Notes: generated by a model not told the origin, from the letters alone. Shown: positions 10,971 through 21,685, counted from the first letter of the stretch. The stretch: DNA of 28,664 nucleotides from Basidiobolus ranarum (GCA_040143965.1 JASJQH010000112.1:1-28664), one strand, 5' to 3'. Program-made: numbers and translations.

Positions 10971-12700
10971 ATGGAGAACGTTAACACTATCTTTGTTGAA
11001 GGAAGTCCTGATGTTCAGGTATGAGATATGTTCTAGTGATATGACCATACTGTTGTATTGAACTTTTAGTGAAAGTTTCCCAACTATTTCCTTGATGATT
11101 CTTTTAACGTTATATTCATGTGATTTAGGCTTTGGATTTTGCTTCTTATGTTAGTGACATCAAGGGCGAAAGCGGTGAGACTTCTCCTTATTTCGTAGAA
11201 ATCAAGGCTCTTGTTGAAGCCGAAAAATTCGACGAAGTTTACCAAAAATTTGTCGGTGAAAGTGACCTCCTCCTCAGCATCGAAGATCAAGGTACCTGAG
11301 CACAAGTGCCCAAGTCATTTCAAGTATATATAAATGCTAACTAAATATGTCTAGAAATCGAACTTGCTTTCAACCATCTTTTGGCTGTTCTTATTGGAGG
11401 ACAATCTACCACTTCAGAATCACTCCTTCAACAACTTGTTGATGCTTTGGTTAAGGCTGAGGGAAAAGCTAACATTAGATTGCAAATGTACCCACTTTTC
11501 TCTGAGTGTTTCTATCTTTTGGCGCATTTACCTAACCGAATTTGTTTACCCTTTTAGTCTTTCCAATTTCTTCAATGTTTTACCAGTTTCTTCCCCTCTC
11601 CGTTACAACATTTTTGTTGCCGTCATTAATGTTGCTTCCCAAAACAACCGTATGGAAGCTGTTTCCACTCAGCTGAAGTCTATCAAGTCTTGGCTTCAAG
11701 AGTGGAACTCCTCCAAGGAGCAAACCCGTGAATTATACCGCCTTTTGAGCGAGAAGTTGAACGCTGCTCAATACTAGTAAGGCTCATTCTATATAATTGT
11801 GATGATTATATCCTTACTAAACAAACTCATCTTTTTTTAGTAAGCAATCTTACGAATTCACTCTCAAGTATCTCACTTCTTTCGAATCTGAAGCCGAAGA
11901 AGGCAAAGAATTTGCCAAGAAAGCTATCGCCGAGGTTATCAAAATGCCCGGTGTTTTCCAATTCGAAGATTTGGCCAAATTACCCTCGGTTCAACTCCTC
12001 AAGGATGAAACCATCTTCTCTCTTTTGAGCATTTTCTTGAGCGGAAACCTCAAAGAATACCGTAAATTCATCTCCGAGAATGCTCAACTTTCTCAAGAGC
12101 TCGGTAAGTACCGTGGTTCTCTGATTCTTTTCTTTATAATAGATCATTAATTAAATTGAATTCGGATTGTTAGGTTTTAATGAAGAGGACAACGTTAGCA
12201 AAATACGGATGTTGACATTGGCCTCCTTGGGCTCCGAACATCTCGGAAAAGAGCTTTCTTACAGTGCTGTCTGTGAGGCTCTTGAAATTGACGCTGAAGA
12301 GGTTGAATTCTGGGTAATCGATGGTAAGTGCTTATAGAGTCTAGCGAACCATGAGAATATCCATACTAACGCACCAATAATAGTTGTTCGTGCTGGTTTG
12401 ATCGAGGCTAAGCTTAACCAACTCAATGAAACTGTTACTATCAGGTAAATTCAATGTCATCAAATGGTCGATTTTCTTAGGAACTTCACCTAACTATTGA
12501 TCACTTTTAGTCGTTCTACTCGTCGTATCTTCTCTACAAATGACTGGAAAGAGCTCAGCACTAAGATGAAGGGTTGGAAGCAGTCATTGTCGGACATCTT
12601 GAAGGTGATCTCAAATGCCAAGGTTATTGCTCAATCTAGTGTAAATGCTAATGGCAACGCCTCCGTTAGCATCACCACTAACGCTACCACTAATGCCTAG
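10971..12700 (+). CDS. EIF3M: Eukaryotic translation initiation factor 3 subunit M
   Basis: Eight exons (10971-11018, 11129-11291, 11355-11487, 11558-11776, 11841-12103, 12174-12323, 12384-12444, 12511-12700) give 408 aa. eIF3m is a PCI-domain subunit of the eIF3 complex, which organises the 43S pre-initiation complex in the cytosol. Family blocks seen are LSNFFNVLPVSSPLRYNIFV, the helical repeats AVSTQLKSIKSWLQEW, DLAKLPSVQLLKDE, and the PCI winged-helix region from about residue 276 (RMLTLASLGSEHLGKELSY, GLIEAKLNQLNETV). The Asn/Thr/Ala-rich tail after residue 385 is not conserved and is probably disordered. All joins keep the frame. Confidence 0.95.
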
Positions 12701-12968
12701 ACATATGTCCCCTATCACATGACCCATCTTCCTTTATCTCCTCTACGCAAAATGAAACATAATACATTTCCACGTATATCCACATAGTGTTGTATTTTTG
12801 ATTGATGATTTATGAAGCGATCATATCCCGCTAATATCCAATGGAAAGATCTTTAAATAGCTAATTTTAGTTGGATTTTTTGATAATCTAAAATCTCGTA
12901 AAATTTCCTACTTATTAGAGGAGCAGATAAAATAGTTGTGGGTTGGAAAATAATTCTCTAGATTTTGA

Positions 12969-13748
12969 ATGTATTGTTCTCGTTTATTCGCCAACACCAA
13001 ATCATGTTGTATTATAATCCCTAATTATAAAAGATTTCAGTCTACTCTACAAGTACAACCTCAGTTGGCAGCTAAACGAGAGACTCGTCGTTGGACTGAA
13101 GAAGAGAAGAGCAAGTTAATAGCAGAGGTAGAGAAACATGGTACTGCTTGGCGAGTTATTCGGAATTCTTTTCCTGAGCGTTCCACGAATTCCCTAGCTA
13201 GGCTTTGGTACCGTATGCAATTGGAAAAGAACGTTCATAAACATGGTCGTTGGTCTAGAGAGGAAGATGAATCCCTTTTAGAATTGATGGATATGCCTGA
13301 GTATAGAAGTCGTTGGAAAGTTATCAGTGAAGCTCTCGGTCGTACACCCGAAAGTTGTATGATTCGGTGGCGCTTTAATTTAGATCCAAAACTTCGAAAG
13401 GGTAAGTGGACTCAGGAAGAAGATGCGACCCTTCTTGATTTAATTAAAGAACATGGTAGACGTTGGAGTGTTATAGCGAATAAAATAGAGCGCTCAGAAC
13501 ACTCTTGTTTAGTAAGGTATTACGATCACCTTGATCCCAATATCAAACAAGGTAGATGGTCAGAAGAAGAAGATCAAAAACTGTTGGAAGGAGTCCGCCA
13601 ACATGGCTTTAGGTGGTCAGAGATTGTTAAAGATATCCCTGGTCGCTATGCTGTTGGTGCCATCGCTCGTTATCGTTCATATATTCACAAACAATCTCAA
13701 ACAGAAGCTAAGCGAACTCCAACAATAGACTCTAATAAAGATAAATAG
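12969..13748 (+). CDS. Four-repeat Myb/SANT protein with presequence-like N-terminus
   Basis: An intronless frame of 259 aa. Four Myb repeats run in series: about 41-85 (RRWTEEEKSKLIAEVEKHG), 93-138 (GRWSREEDESLLELM), 145-187 (GKWTQEEDATLLDLIKEHG) and 196-239 (GRWSEEEDQKLLEGVRQHG). The spaced Trp (or Tyr) residues and the acidic EEED patches are typical of DNA-binding Myb repeats. The first 30 residues lack acids, carry Arg and Lys, and contain RFQSTL, which resembles a mitochondrial presequence with a cleavage region. Mitochondrial import is inference; a nuclear role is the alternative. No named orthologue is recognised. A 438-base gap follows. Confidence 0.85.
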   Translation: MYCSRLFANTKSCCIIIPNYKRFQSTLQVQPQLAAKRETRRWTEEEKSKLIAEVEKHGTAWRVIRNSFPERSTNSLARLWYRMQLEKNVHKHGRWSREEDESLLELMDMPEYRSRWKVISEALGRTPESCMIRWRFNLDPKLRKGKWTQEEDATLLDLIKEHGRRWSVIANKIERSEHSCLVRYYDHLDPNIKQGRWSEEEDQKLLEGVRQHGFRWSEIVKDIPGRYAVGAIARYRSYIHKQSQTEAKRTPTIDSNKDK

Positions 13749-14186
13749 GTTTTACCATTTCATTCCCGACTCTACCTATCAGTGCATGAGCATTTAAGCT
13801 AATATGATGATTTTATTTAAAAGCATCAATTTATCGGAGCAGAGCGGAACAGAGCATAGTGACCCAGAGTGATTGATTCACTTGTGCTGCTATGATCATT
13901 CACCGTCAGGGTTAGCAAATTGCCAGAGCCAAGCTAAATTTAGCAAGTGCATGTTCTAAGTGACTGTATAAGATGGTCAGTTGTATGGATCGAATTCCAC
14001 CAACCAAGTGCTATATGTTCCAGGTCATCACTCCCACTCTGGTGTGTATAGAATGCGTCATCCCTTGAACGCTCTAAGGATTTGATTGCGCAATTTCCTG
14101 GTTTGTTGATTTATTTTGGGACAAGTTTTGTGAGTCTATATATAAATTCAGTTCTTGGCTCACACATCTCCAACACTCTTTCCAAA
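13749..14186. promoter_or_regulatory. Gap with TATA box for the three-repeat protein gene
   Basis: The 438-base gap ends in TATATATAAA at 14137-14146, 41 nt before ATG 14187. The reading frame stays open upstream to about 14082 without an ATG, but the TATA box inside that stretch argues that translation starts at 14187. Nothing else is recognised; 13830-13940 carries short GAGC/AGAG repeats without clear structure. Confidence 0.4.
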
Positions 14187-14777
14187 ATGAATTTTTTAAG
14201 AACTACTTTCTCTCCAGGAGTCATCACCAGGCCCATTTCACAAACAAGATATGTTTGTACTCAGCTAGGCTTTCGTTACTATTCTGGTAAGTCTACCAAC
14301 AACAAGCAAAAGGAAGATTGGATGGACGCTGAAGATACTTCCTACGTTCAAGAAGCAATCCGTTCTGTCAACGAAGAGACCATTAATATCCCTGGAGAGA
14401 CTGTCGTTCAGCCTATGGGTGATAGAGAGACTACCATAGAGGAAACTGATGAAATCCGTCAACCAGTATCACATGAAAACGTTCAGAAAGATTGGATGAG
14501 CTCTGATGAGGACAGTAGCTACGCGAAAGAAGCCATTCGTGCAGCATCACAAGAAACTTTCAGCGCTCCTACCCAATCCAATGTTCATAGTATTCACGCC
14601 CAGCCTCTGGAGACATCCCAAACCAAACCTTCGTCCCTCCCCAAGTCAGCCAAGCAAGATTGGCTTGGTGATGAGGATTCTGGCTTTGCGGATGAGGCAG
14701 TTCGTGCAGTAGAAAATGACACCATTAACGTTTCAGAAGGAACCAACGTTCAAAAGACTTCAGGAGAATCTAAATAA
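14187..14777 (+). CDS. Three-repeat protein with mitochondrial presequence, unknown family
   Basis: An intronless frame of 196 aa. The N-terminus MNFLRTTFSPGVITRPISQT plus a following TRYVCTQLGFRYYSGKS is Arg-, Ser- and aromatic-rich and acid-free, like a mitochondrial presequence ending near RYYS. The rest contains three diverged copies of one motif, about 30 residues each: KEDWMDAEDTSYVQEAIRSV, KDWMSSDEDSSYAKEAIRAA and KQDWLGDEDSGFADEAVRAV. Each is followed by an acidic or Thr-rich linker with ETIN- or ETFS-like and NV(Q/H) elements. The consensus is K-x-DW-x3-(E/D)D-x-(S/G)-(Y/F)-x2-EA-(I/V)-R-(S/A). I do not recognise this repeat. It may be a fungal lineage-specific mitochondrial protein. 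Confidence 0.8.
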   Translation: MNFLRTTFSPGVITRPISQTRYVCTQLGFRYYSGKSTNNKQKEDWMDAEDTSYVQEAIRSVNEETINIPGETVVQPMGDRETTIEETDEIRQPVSHENVQKDWMSSDEDSSYAKEAIRAASQETFSAPTQSNVHSIHAQPLETSQTKPSSLPKSAKQDWLGDEDSGFADEAVRAVENDTINVSEGTNVQKTSGESK

Positions 14778-14906
14778 GCCTATTAACGCAGCCTGAATTT
14801 GTGTATTATATCATAATGTATTTATTTTTAAATAAATCCAACTTCCATTTTCTAGATCTAGACAACGTCACACATTGAGACTGGTTATTTAAATATTATT
14901 TACCAC

Positions 14907-16306
14907 CTACTTTTTCGCAACCATTCGCTCTAGAACGCGAGTGATTTTCTCCACCGCATCTTGAGGAATTTGGTGATGAAATACGACTCTAGCTCGGTTT
15001 TTCCCATAATCCATGATACGAATCTTGTGATCGTATAGCTCTTTAATGATATCACTCATGTTGATTCCAATCGATTGGCTACTGAAAAACACCATATTTG
15101 TGTGCACAGGACAGACCAAATCAAATCCCATTTCCGTAAGTTTACCAGCTAGACTACTTGCATTCTGGTGGTCCATTGACAGCAAGGGTAAATGTTCAGT
15201 TAAGCAGTATTCTCCAGCAGCAGCCAGAAATCCCGCCTGTCTCCATCCACCACCGAATAGTTTACGAAAATGCTTTGCTTTTTGAATGAATTTCTCATTT
15301 CCCACCAATACTGATCCGATGGGTGCACCCAGTCCTTTTGAAAAGCATAAAGACATCGAGTCAAATTGTGCACCATATTCATAAATGGGTAGATTCGAAG
15401 CAACTGAAGCATTCCACAAACGAGCACCATCCAGATGTAATTTTATTCCTCTCTCTTTAGTTAGAGCCCTGATCTTTCTAATTCAACATATTAACCAACA
15501 GTCCAAGAATATAAAATACGAGGTTTGACTTACTTGATTTCTTCCAAAGGAAAGATCATCCCGTTGCAGGTATTCTCAAGAGAAACCACTTTAGTCGGAG
15601 CATTATGAATATCCTCGTCTATCAAATTCTCTAAAATTTCTTCTGAAGTTAAATGGATTCCATTTTTAGCCACCACTGGGGTGACACCAGCTTGTGAATG
15701 AAAGGAGATACCGCCAGCTTCATAGACATATACATGTGCTCTATTATCACATAATACTGATTGTGGTGGGTCTCTCAAGTGTGTACGAAGACCCAACTGG
15801 TTAGTTAAGGTACCTGAGGTACAAAACAGTGCTGCTTCATGTCCAGATAATTGGGCCACTTTGCGCTCAAAGTTACGGATACTTTCATCTTCCTAAAAAT
15901 CCAGTTACCAATAAGTACTAAGTTTCTCTACCGAGAAAAGGTATTATCGTTTAATTGGGTTATTTTCAAGAAAGTACCCCGAAGACGTCGTCTCCAACAG
16001 AAGCGTTCCTCATAACTTTAAACATCGCTTCGGTAGGTTTAGTTACTGAATAGAGTGGTGAAAGTGAAGCATTAGTGGTTTTATTCTAAAAAGCAAAAAA
16101 CATACCCGAATCCAAAGGTTGACTTTACCTGTATCACTTCTCAAGTCCAAGTATTCCTCTCCATTAGTCACTGCTACCTTACCACTACCATAGTATTGTC
16201 TTATTTGAGCTTTTCCAACCCGTGTATAGGTTTGCTTCAAAGTAGTTGAACTACCAACAGTAGCTTTGTAGAGTAAGTTGGAAAATTTTGACAGGTTGGA
16301 CTTCAT
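14907..16306 (-). CDS. GLY1: L-threonine aldolase (PLP), probable mitochondrial form
   Basis: Four exons (16306-16129, 16045-15978, 15892-15534, 15477-14907) give 391 aa. The enzyme is a fold-type I PLP protein that cleaves threonine or allo-threonine to glycine and acetaldehyde. Landmarks are YLDLRSDTVTKPTEAM at the start of the catalytic domain, GDDVFGEDESI, LSGHEAALFCTSGTLTNQLG, HLDGARLWNA and SLCFSKGLGAPIGS, where Lys249 is the expected Schiff-base residue. The first 45 residues have many Lys, Arg, Ser and Thr and almost no acids, which suggests a mitochondrial presequence; the yeast Gly1 is cytosolic and lacks it. Exon 1 codes for the presequence plus the conserved RSDT. The gene converges on the three-repeat gene with 129 bp between stops. 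Confidence 0.94.
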
Positions 16307-16464
16307 GGTTGATAGAAACCATACCAGTCCAGTCAATTTATATCGTAAATAGACGAGAAGCGTGAGAACAGTGTTGAGATTGATTAGGTCATGTGAATGG
16401 ATATTTATTATTAAATGAACAATCACAGTCAGATATCCTCAAAGTAGAAGGCAAGTAGATTGAT

Positions 16465-19400
16465 TTAAGCTAGATAATTATACACATTGCCATCAGATTT
16501 GTCACGTTCGAGGTAATCTCGGTCAATCAAAGATTCGATGCGCTTCTTCAAGTCAGTGGCCTATAGTTCAACGCTATGAGTGATCTAAATAGAGAGTGCA
16601 TGGTCTAGCATATATTAACTTACCTTAACTGGAAACTTCAGCTGTTCCAATAGTTCGTTTATCAGTTGTACATGATTTAAGGAACTGCGGAATTTCATGA
16701 TCCTAACAATGGCAGCATCGACCTGGGAAAGTAAAAATCATTCCGGGTAAATTAAAGTTCAAGAAAGTAAAAATCATTCCGGGTAAAAGTTCAAAATAGC
16801 GAGTAAAGTGAAGAAAGCCTACTTGATATTGTCGGTCTTGGAAGACCTTTTCGGTGGTAATGTTATTATCCTCTACAGCTTCCTCCAGTTGTACTGCATT
16901 AACCTTGATACGAAGTAAGGGAGCAGTGAATTCTTCATTTACTGTAAACAAATCGGTCTCGTTGATATGCGGATTCTTTTAAAAACAAAAGTCAATACTG
17001 TGGTTTTATGAGGGTATAGATGGCCGTGGTCTTACACTTGGATATTTCAATAAAATCTGCGTTTTCCCACATATCAATGAGGTAAGTGTTCTGTCGAGCT
17101 CGGACTTTTCTATTTGGCGACAAGAGATAAAGGTTTAGCTTGATGGTAGATGGGGTGTGAAATAACGTAATCCGTACCAATATTAGTGGCATTGAAAATG
17201 TCAAGATAGCTCAAACGATGGGTTTGGGTGTTGTTAAACAAAAACAGTATTATGGCCTGATGCAAAGATACCACCAGCTCTTTGTTACCCTAAAAGACAA
17301 ACTATATTAGCTATGCGATTCTCGTGGAGATATTGCGATAAACCACAACCTTTGGAAAGTACCCTTTCAACACACAATAGCCTAAAGACGACTGCCACAT
17401 CAAATGTCTGCCATTGTAGCGCTTATTGTAGAAATCTTTAAACATCTCTTGGTATTGTATCATCTAATATTAGTGGTGTTAGCACTTGTAAATATCTGTA
17501 GCAAACGCACGACTGAGTGTACATACTTGTGGTGGTAAATTCACGGCCATCGGTCGATACACCGGCCAAAATCCTTGGGTTAAAACCGAAACGTGTAGTT
17601 CAATATCCTTGTAAGTATCCTTATACTTCTTGGTCTACAATTATTTCCTTTAATTAGCTACGGAAGAACAAGAATCCACTGAGTATGAAATCTAACCTGG
17701 CGAAAGGAATTCATAAGATCTCTAGAGAGATTCATGTCTTTAAACATTCCTTCAAGTTTACTTGTAAATCCAGGACCACATTCTGAGTTAAAGGATATTA
17801 TATTAGAAGTGGATATGATCAATAATACCCATGCGTACTTTACCAGCTTTGAGCTTGGAAATGAATGACTTTTCCATGTCCAGCGAGATACTTTTGTTAA
17901 GTAATAGGCGTTTCGCTAGATCCCGTTTATAGAAAGCCTCGAATACGTCCTTGCCCTGAACGAATCGGAAAAGCACCAATGTTCGATTGAGCATCATATC
18001 AACCTCTGGTTCAGATAACTAAATTACAACTCTCAAGTTAATCAAACAAATCGATCATATGGTTAGTATTCGGTAGTAATGACTCACCTTATTCGTGGAA
18101 CGAAGCTTGGAGTCGATGTACTTTGCTACAAATGAGTACTTCGGGTTAGAGGTTGTCACACATGTACACTGCTTGCATACGCTTACCAATCATTTCAGCT
18201 GGCTTGTGCTGTCGGATGTTGAGGAATGATTCAAAGCTATCCTTTAACGTATTAGAAAAGCCTTCATTCTTCTGAAAAGAAGTATCGAGAATCATATCTA
18301 ATTTCTCTTTAAAGTCTACAAGATCTTGTATCATCGTACTATCTCTATTCTGATTAGTGACAATCTGCAGACCCACGCGCTAGTTATAGTGAAGTAAGTC
18401 ATAGGTTGAGAAATTACAAAGAGAATGTAAATCAGGTATACTTTGGTATAGAAGCCGAAGAAAAGACGAAGCAAATCTAGTTCACCAACTCGATCCAAAA
18501 GAATGTACAATCTAGCGAGATCAGCTCTAGCATCCGCATTAACGAGGCTTTCAAATCCTAGAGAATTTCATCAGAGCTATACCATACAAACAGGGCCTTC
18601 AAAAGAATCAATACCTTTCTCTAGTAGAGCTTTACTATGCTTTTTGACAAGTTCATGCTCAACTAGTTCGATTAGAGGCTTTCGCGTTTTTTCGTCTAAA
18701 TAGAGGGAACAGCGCTCTCTTTCCTTTGCGAGCCTCTCTTCTACGTACATCAAATATCTTGGAATTTCCATAGTGTTGATACAGTCTGATGCTACTCTTC
18801 GGTAAATCACGGTAGTGGCTTCAAGGAATGGTCTCTCAAATCCGTTGAGATAAATCCCGAGATCAGAGTACATACAAAGAAGTGACTTGAGCACTTGCGG
18901 TATACTATTAATCCATACAACAGTTATTTTCAGTAGAAAGAGAAGAATATGCTCAGCCACTACCTTTCTTTTTCAATAGAGTCAAGAATCCCTGACAAAG
19001 ATTTCTTACGAATCTCATTTGAAGTCATTAGGAACTTATTGAAAAGGTTTAATCCCATATCCCTAAGGCAGAAACAGTTATGTTTTGTTGTTATTTATCA
19101 GGGTATCTTAAAATATCATATGAATTACCATGAAGTGACCATCCCTGGTGTGTGTAGTGCAAATGTTCTATCAAGATAGAGAAAGATACTACGAATCAAA
19201 TGCTGACATAAACTCTAGTTAATGGTGATGCTAAAGAGGATAATATACTTGAATATGTTACCATCTGGGAGCGATACTGAGTCCAGCACTCGTTTAACGC
19301 TATTAAGAATGCTTCATTTGTGCTAGGGTTCCTTCATTGACATAATTACAGATTCATCAGTATTTTCTCTTCGTTTACTCTTTAGTTAATTGATTTAAAA

Positions 19401-20103
19401 ACATATTAACTCACTGCTCAAGTCGGATTCTCTCACTTGTTATGTAATTCTGACACTCCAATTCAAGATTGTCATAAAGAAAAGAGGCTTTCTTTTGAAG
19501 GCAAAGGTTTTCACACACCTAGAATAAATACATTGAAGAAGTTTAGGAAAGTTGATTTAGAACTGAGCACGATGCTAAGATAATACTTGATAAAGGTCTT
19601 CTAATGTATCCGAGATTGGTAGATTTTGTTGAATCTCATTGATTGCACGTTTTAACTTTCCCCACTGTAATAGAATGAATTCGTTTGAAACTTGAGGTGG
19701 AACTGTAAAAGCAAAAGTTCAAAAGTGAGTTCCAACTCAAAAAAAGGCGATAAACCTTTCAATATCTCGCGTAAAAAACAAGAATTTTTTCACTTTTAGA
19801 CACAAACACATACGCACCTTTTAAGGCCTTAATGGTCAATTTTTTGGTGTCTGGTTTACTACTGAGTGTGATCTGTGAGGAAGAGATCCAATTTCCTGGG
19901 ATCTGTTTGGTTGCTGAAGCCAACACCTTTAAGTCAAATTGACCGACACTCTTTCGCTTTGGTGAGGTTAAGAAACCATCATTATTATGAGCGTAAAATT
20001 GTTCGGTTTCTTTCAGAATTAGCTTAGCATTTTGTTTAGCACATTGTTCGTATTCATCATATAACTTTAATCTCTTGGATTGAGGTTCTAAATTAGTCTC
20101 CAT
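16465..20103 (-). CDS. CUL4: Cullin-4, scaffold of CRL4 ubiquitin ligase
   Basis: Nineteen exons give 797 aa. In order they are 20103-19818, 19702-19587, 19518-19415, 19322-19262, 19202-19129, 19062-18964, 18904-18615, 18557-18442, 18379-18187, 18125-18088, 18018-17844, 17782-17697, 17634-17527, 17463-17350, 17289-17178, 17109-17036, 16975-16823, 16722-16624 and 16560-16465. Every join keeps the frame. The product binds DDB1 by its N-terminal helices and RBX1 by its C-terminal domain, in nucleus and cytosol. Landmarks are the CUL4-type entry [18 protein letters not shown], the cullin-homology block [30 protein letters not shown], and the C-terminal winged helix with [13 protein letters not shown], where Lys743 is the predicted NEDD8 site. 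The end is [14 protein letters not shown]. The N-terminal 60 residues are variable, as in other CUL4. Overall length is normal. Confidence 0.96.
16727..16787 (-). repeat. 36-bp direct duplication inside CUL4 intron 17
   Basis: Two identical 25-nt copies start at 16727 and 16763, a period of 36 bp, followed by a partly shared AAAGTTCAA-like spacer. On the transcribed strand they fall just before the 3' splice site of the intron 16822-16723. That intron is about 100 nt, whereas most neighbouring introns are about 50-70 nt; without one copy it would be about 64. The second copy in transcription order runs directly into CCCAG. Confidence 0.9.
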
Positions 20104-20645
20104 TTGAGATTTTGTGGTTAATAAAGCCTCTTGTCAAGGTCTATATCTATGGATGATTTTAAAGGGACTGGATATTGTTTACGTGTGGCTAAGATTGGCC
20201 ATCACTGTACCAAACAAGAGTCAAATTCTGGTAGATAAATTTTGAAAATGGTCACTTTTTGCTTGCCAAATAAAAAATCAGATTAATACAGAATACACGT
20301 GCTATGACAGATCATTTATTTTGATAATCAGCGCTATTCCTGTTCCATTTATTTTGTATGAGTTCTATCCCCCTTCCCCTTCCTTCACCGGTTTGGTTTG
20401 GTTTAGGTCAGAGAGTAGGGATTTCTGTGTAGAATGGTTGATGCGGTTGATACAGTTTAAATTGGATTAGCAGGTTGGCCAGAGCAGGTTAAATGAAACA
20501 TCTACACTGATAACCTGAAAGATTTTAACTAAAACGGGAGAATCTAATAGCCGCCAAATTGTATTACCTGGATTGATTGTAACTGAACCTCAAATCAGAT
20601 CCTGTGCATCAGGATAGCTTACAAAACCCAACTCGTGATTAATAA

Positions 20646-20665
20646 GCGATACGCCGTGCCGTAAG
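20646..20665 (+). repeat. Dispersed repeat fragment, copy A
   Basis: GCGATACG followed by CGTGCCGTAAG. The same two blocks in the same order, with an 8- to 9-nt insertion between them, recur on the opposite strand at 26269-26241. This suggests two fragments of one old dispersed repeat in inverted orientation. Confidence 0.35.
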
Positions 20666-20712
20666 CTATGTACCAGAATTTTATGTTTTCTTTCTCACAC
20701 CTCATTGATAAG

Positions 20713-20800
20713 CACTATGTCATTCACTAATCTTCACTATGTCATTCACTAATCTTCACTATGTCATTCACTAATCTTCACTATGTCATTCACCAATCTT
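20713..20800 (+). repeat. Tandem repeat, 4 copies of 22 bp
   Basis: Four successive units of CACTATGTCATTCACTAATC plus TT. The first three are identical and the fourth differs by one base (CACCAATCTT). A partial unit CACCATTCAG follows. The unit is AT-rich with no coding sense; copies are nearly perfect, so the expansion is recent. Confidence 0.95.
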
Positions 20801-21230
20801 CACCATTCAGACCAAGGTGGATTTGCTAATAATATCGATCATTGAGGATGCAAATGCGAGTGAGGGCGAGAGTGGATTTAACCCGGAATATTTCCGATCT
20901 GCCTAGTGATATCTAAATTAAATGCTGGTTTCTGGTTCAGCATTTCTGGTTCGTCATTTCCGCTTCAGCCTTCGCAACCTTGGCATTGGCCTATACATAT
21001 ACTCATGCCTATGCTATGCCCACACCCATACCTATGCTTGCACCCGAAACCCTCATCCTGGATTACATGATCACAGTTACTTCCTGTCCCGTAACTTTAG
21101 GCCTTAACTTCTGACCCGCCTTCATTTGTAACATCACAGGTTTTAGTGTTTCAGGTGAAATCAACGTAAACAGTTTTTGAGTTGACTCACTGAATTAATC
21201 TAACGAGGGGTGAATGATGTGGAAAGCCAG

Positions 21231-21254
21231 GTGGTTTTAAATGTGGTTTTAAAT
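21231..21254 (+). repeat. Tandem repeat, 2 copies of 12 bp
   Basis: GTGGTTTTAAAT occurs twice in direct succession. It is a short perfect duplication without known function. Confidence 0.8.
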
Positions 21255-21370
21255 ACATTTACAGAACATGTATTGGTCTGACACCACATCCATATCTATG
21301 TTTCACAATGGGTTTCATTGAGCGGTGGGCGGAATACAGTAAATCTAATCATGGATAGCAGTTGTAATAG

Positions 21371-21685
21371 AACGATTGTGCACTTGAGTTAGCGCTTACC
21401 ATTGATGATTTGGTGTTACGGGCAAGTGGGAGTTCAGTATTACACCGGACCAAACTTAATTTATTGGTCGGCTATTTTGAGCGCGATGATAATAAAACAA
21501 TGCATGTAGTTGGAGTGGTAATGAGAAATAACGTATACAAGGAAGAAATGTCTATCCGTAGGGATGACCTATTTACATTACATATCAAAATGAGAAATCC
21601 CGGCTTTGGGTCCTCAACTAGAAGGGAAGGGATATGGACCGAAGCATATCAAATTATTACAGTAGGAGCAAATCAAAGATTATAA
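21371..21685 (+). other. Orphan open frame, 104 codons, no ATG at its start
   Basis: The frame is open from just after a TAG to TAA 21683-21685; the first ATG is internal at 21500 and would give 61 aa. The translation has balanced composition (LELALTIDDLVLRASGSSVL, then YFERDDNKTMHVVGVVMRNN, then MRNPGFGSSTRREGIWTEAY). It could be a lost exon, a decayed gene piece or chance. No family was recognised and no clear splice acceptor was found upstream. Confidence 0.25.

Noticed and set aside
14082-14186. 35-codon N-terminal extension of the three-repeat protein
   Set aside because: No ATG is present in the extension, and a TATA box lies inside it, so the start at 14187 is preferred.
15046-15285. 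Plus-strand open frame antisense to threonine aldolase
   Set aside because: It is a shadow of the conserved PLP-domain exon.
17783-17843. CUL4 intron 11 as a second U12-type intron, because of TCCTTTAAC near its end
   Set aside because: The donor is GTAAAG, not GTATCC, and the branch-like site is only a few bases from the acceptor, so a normal U2 intron is more likely.
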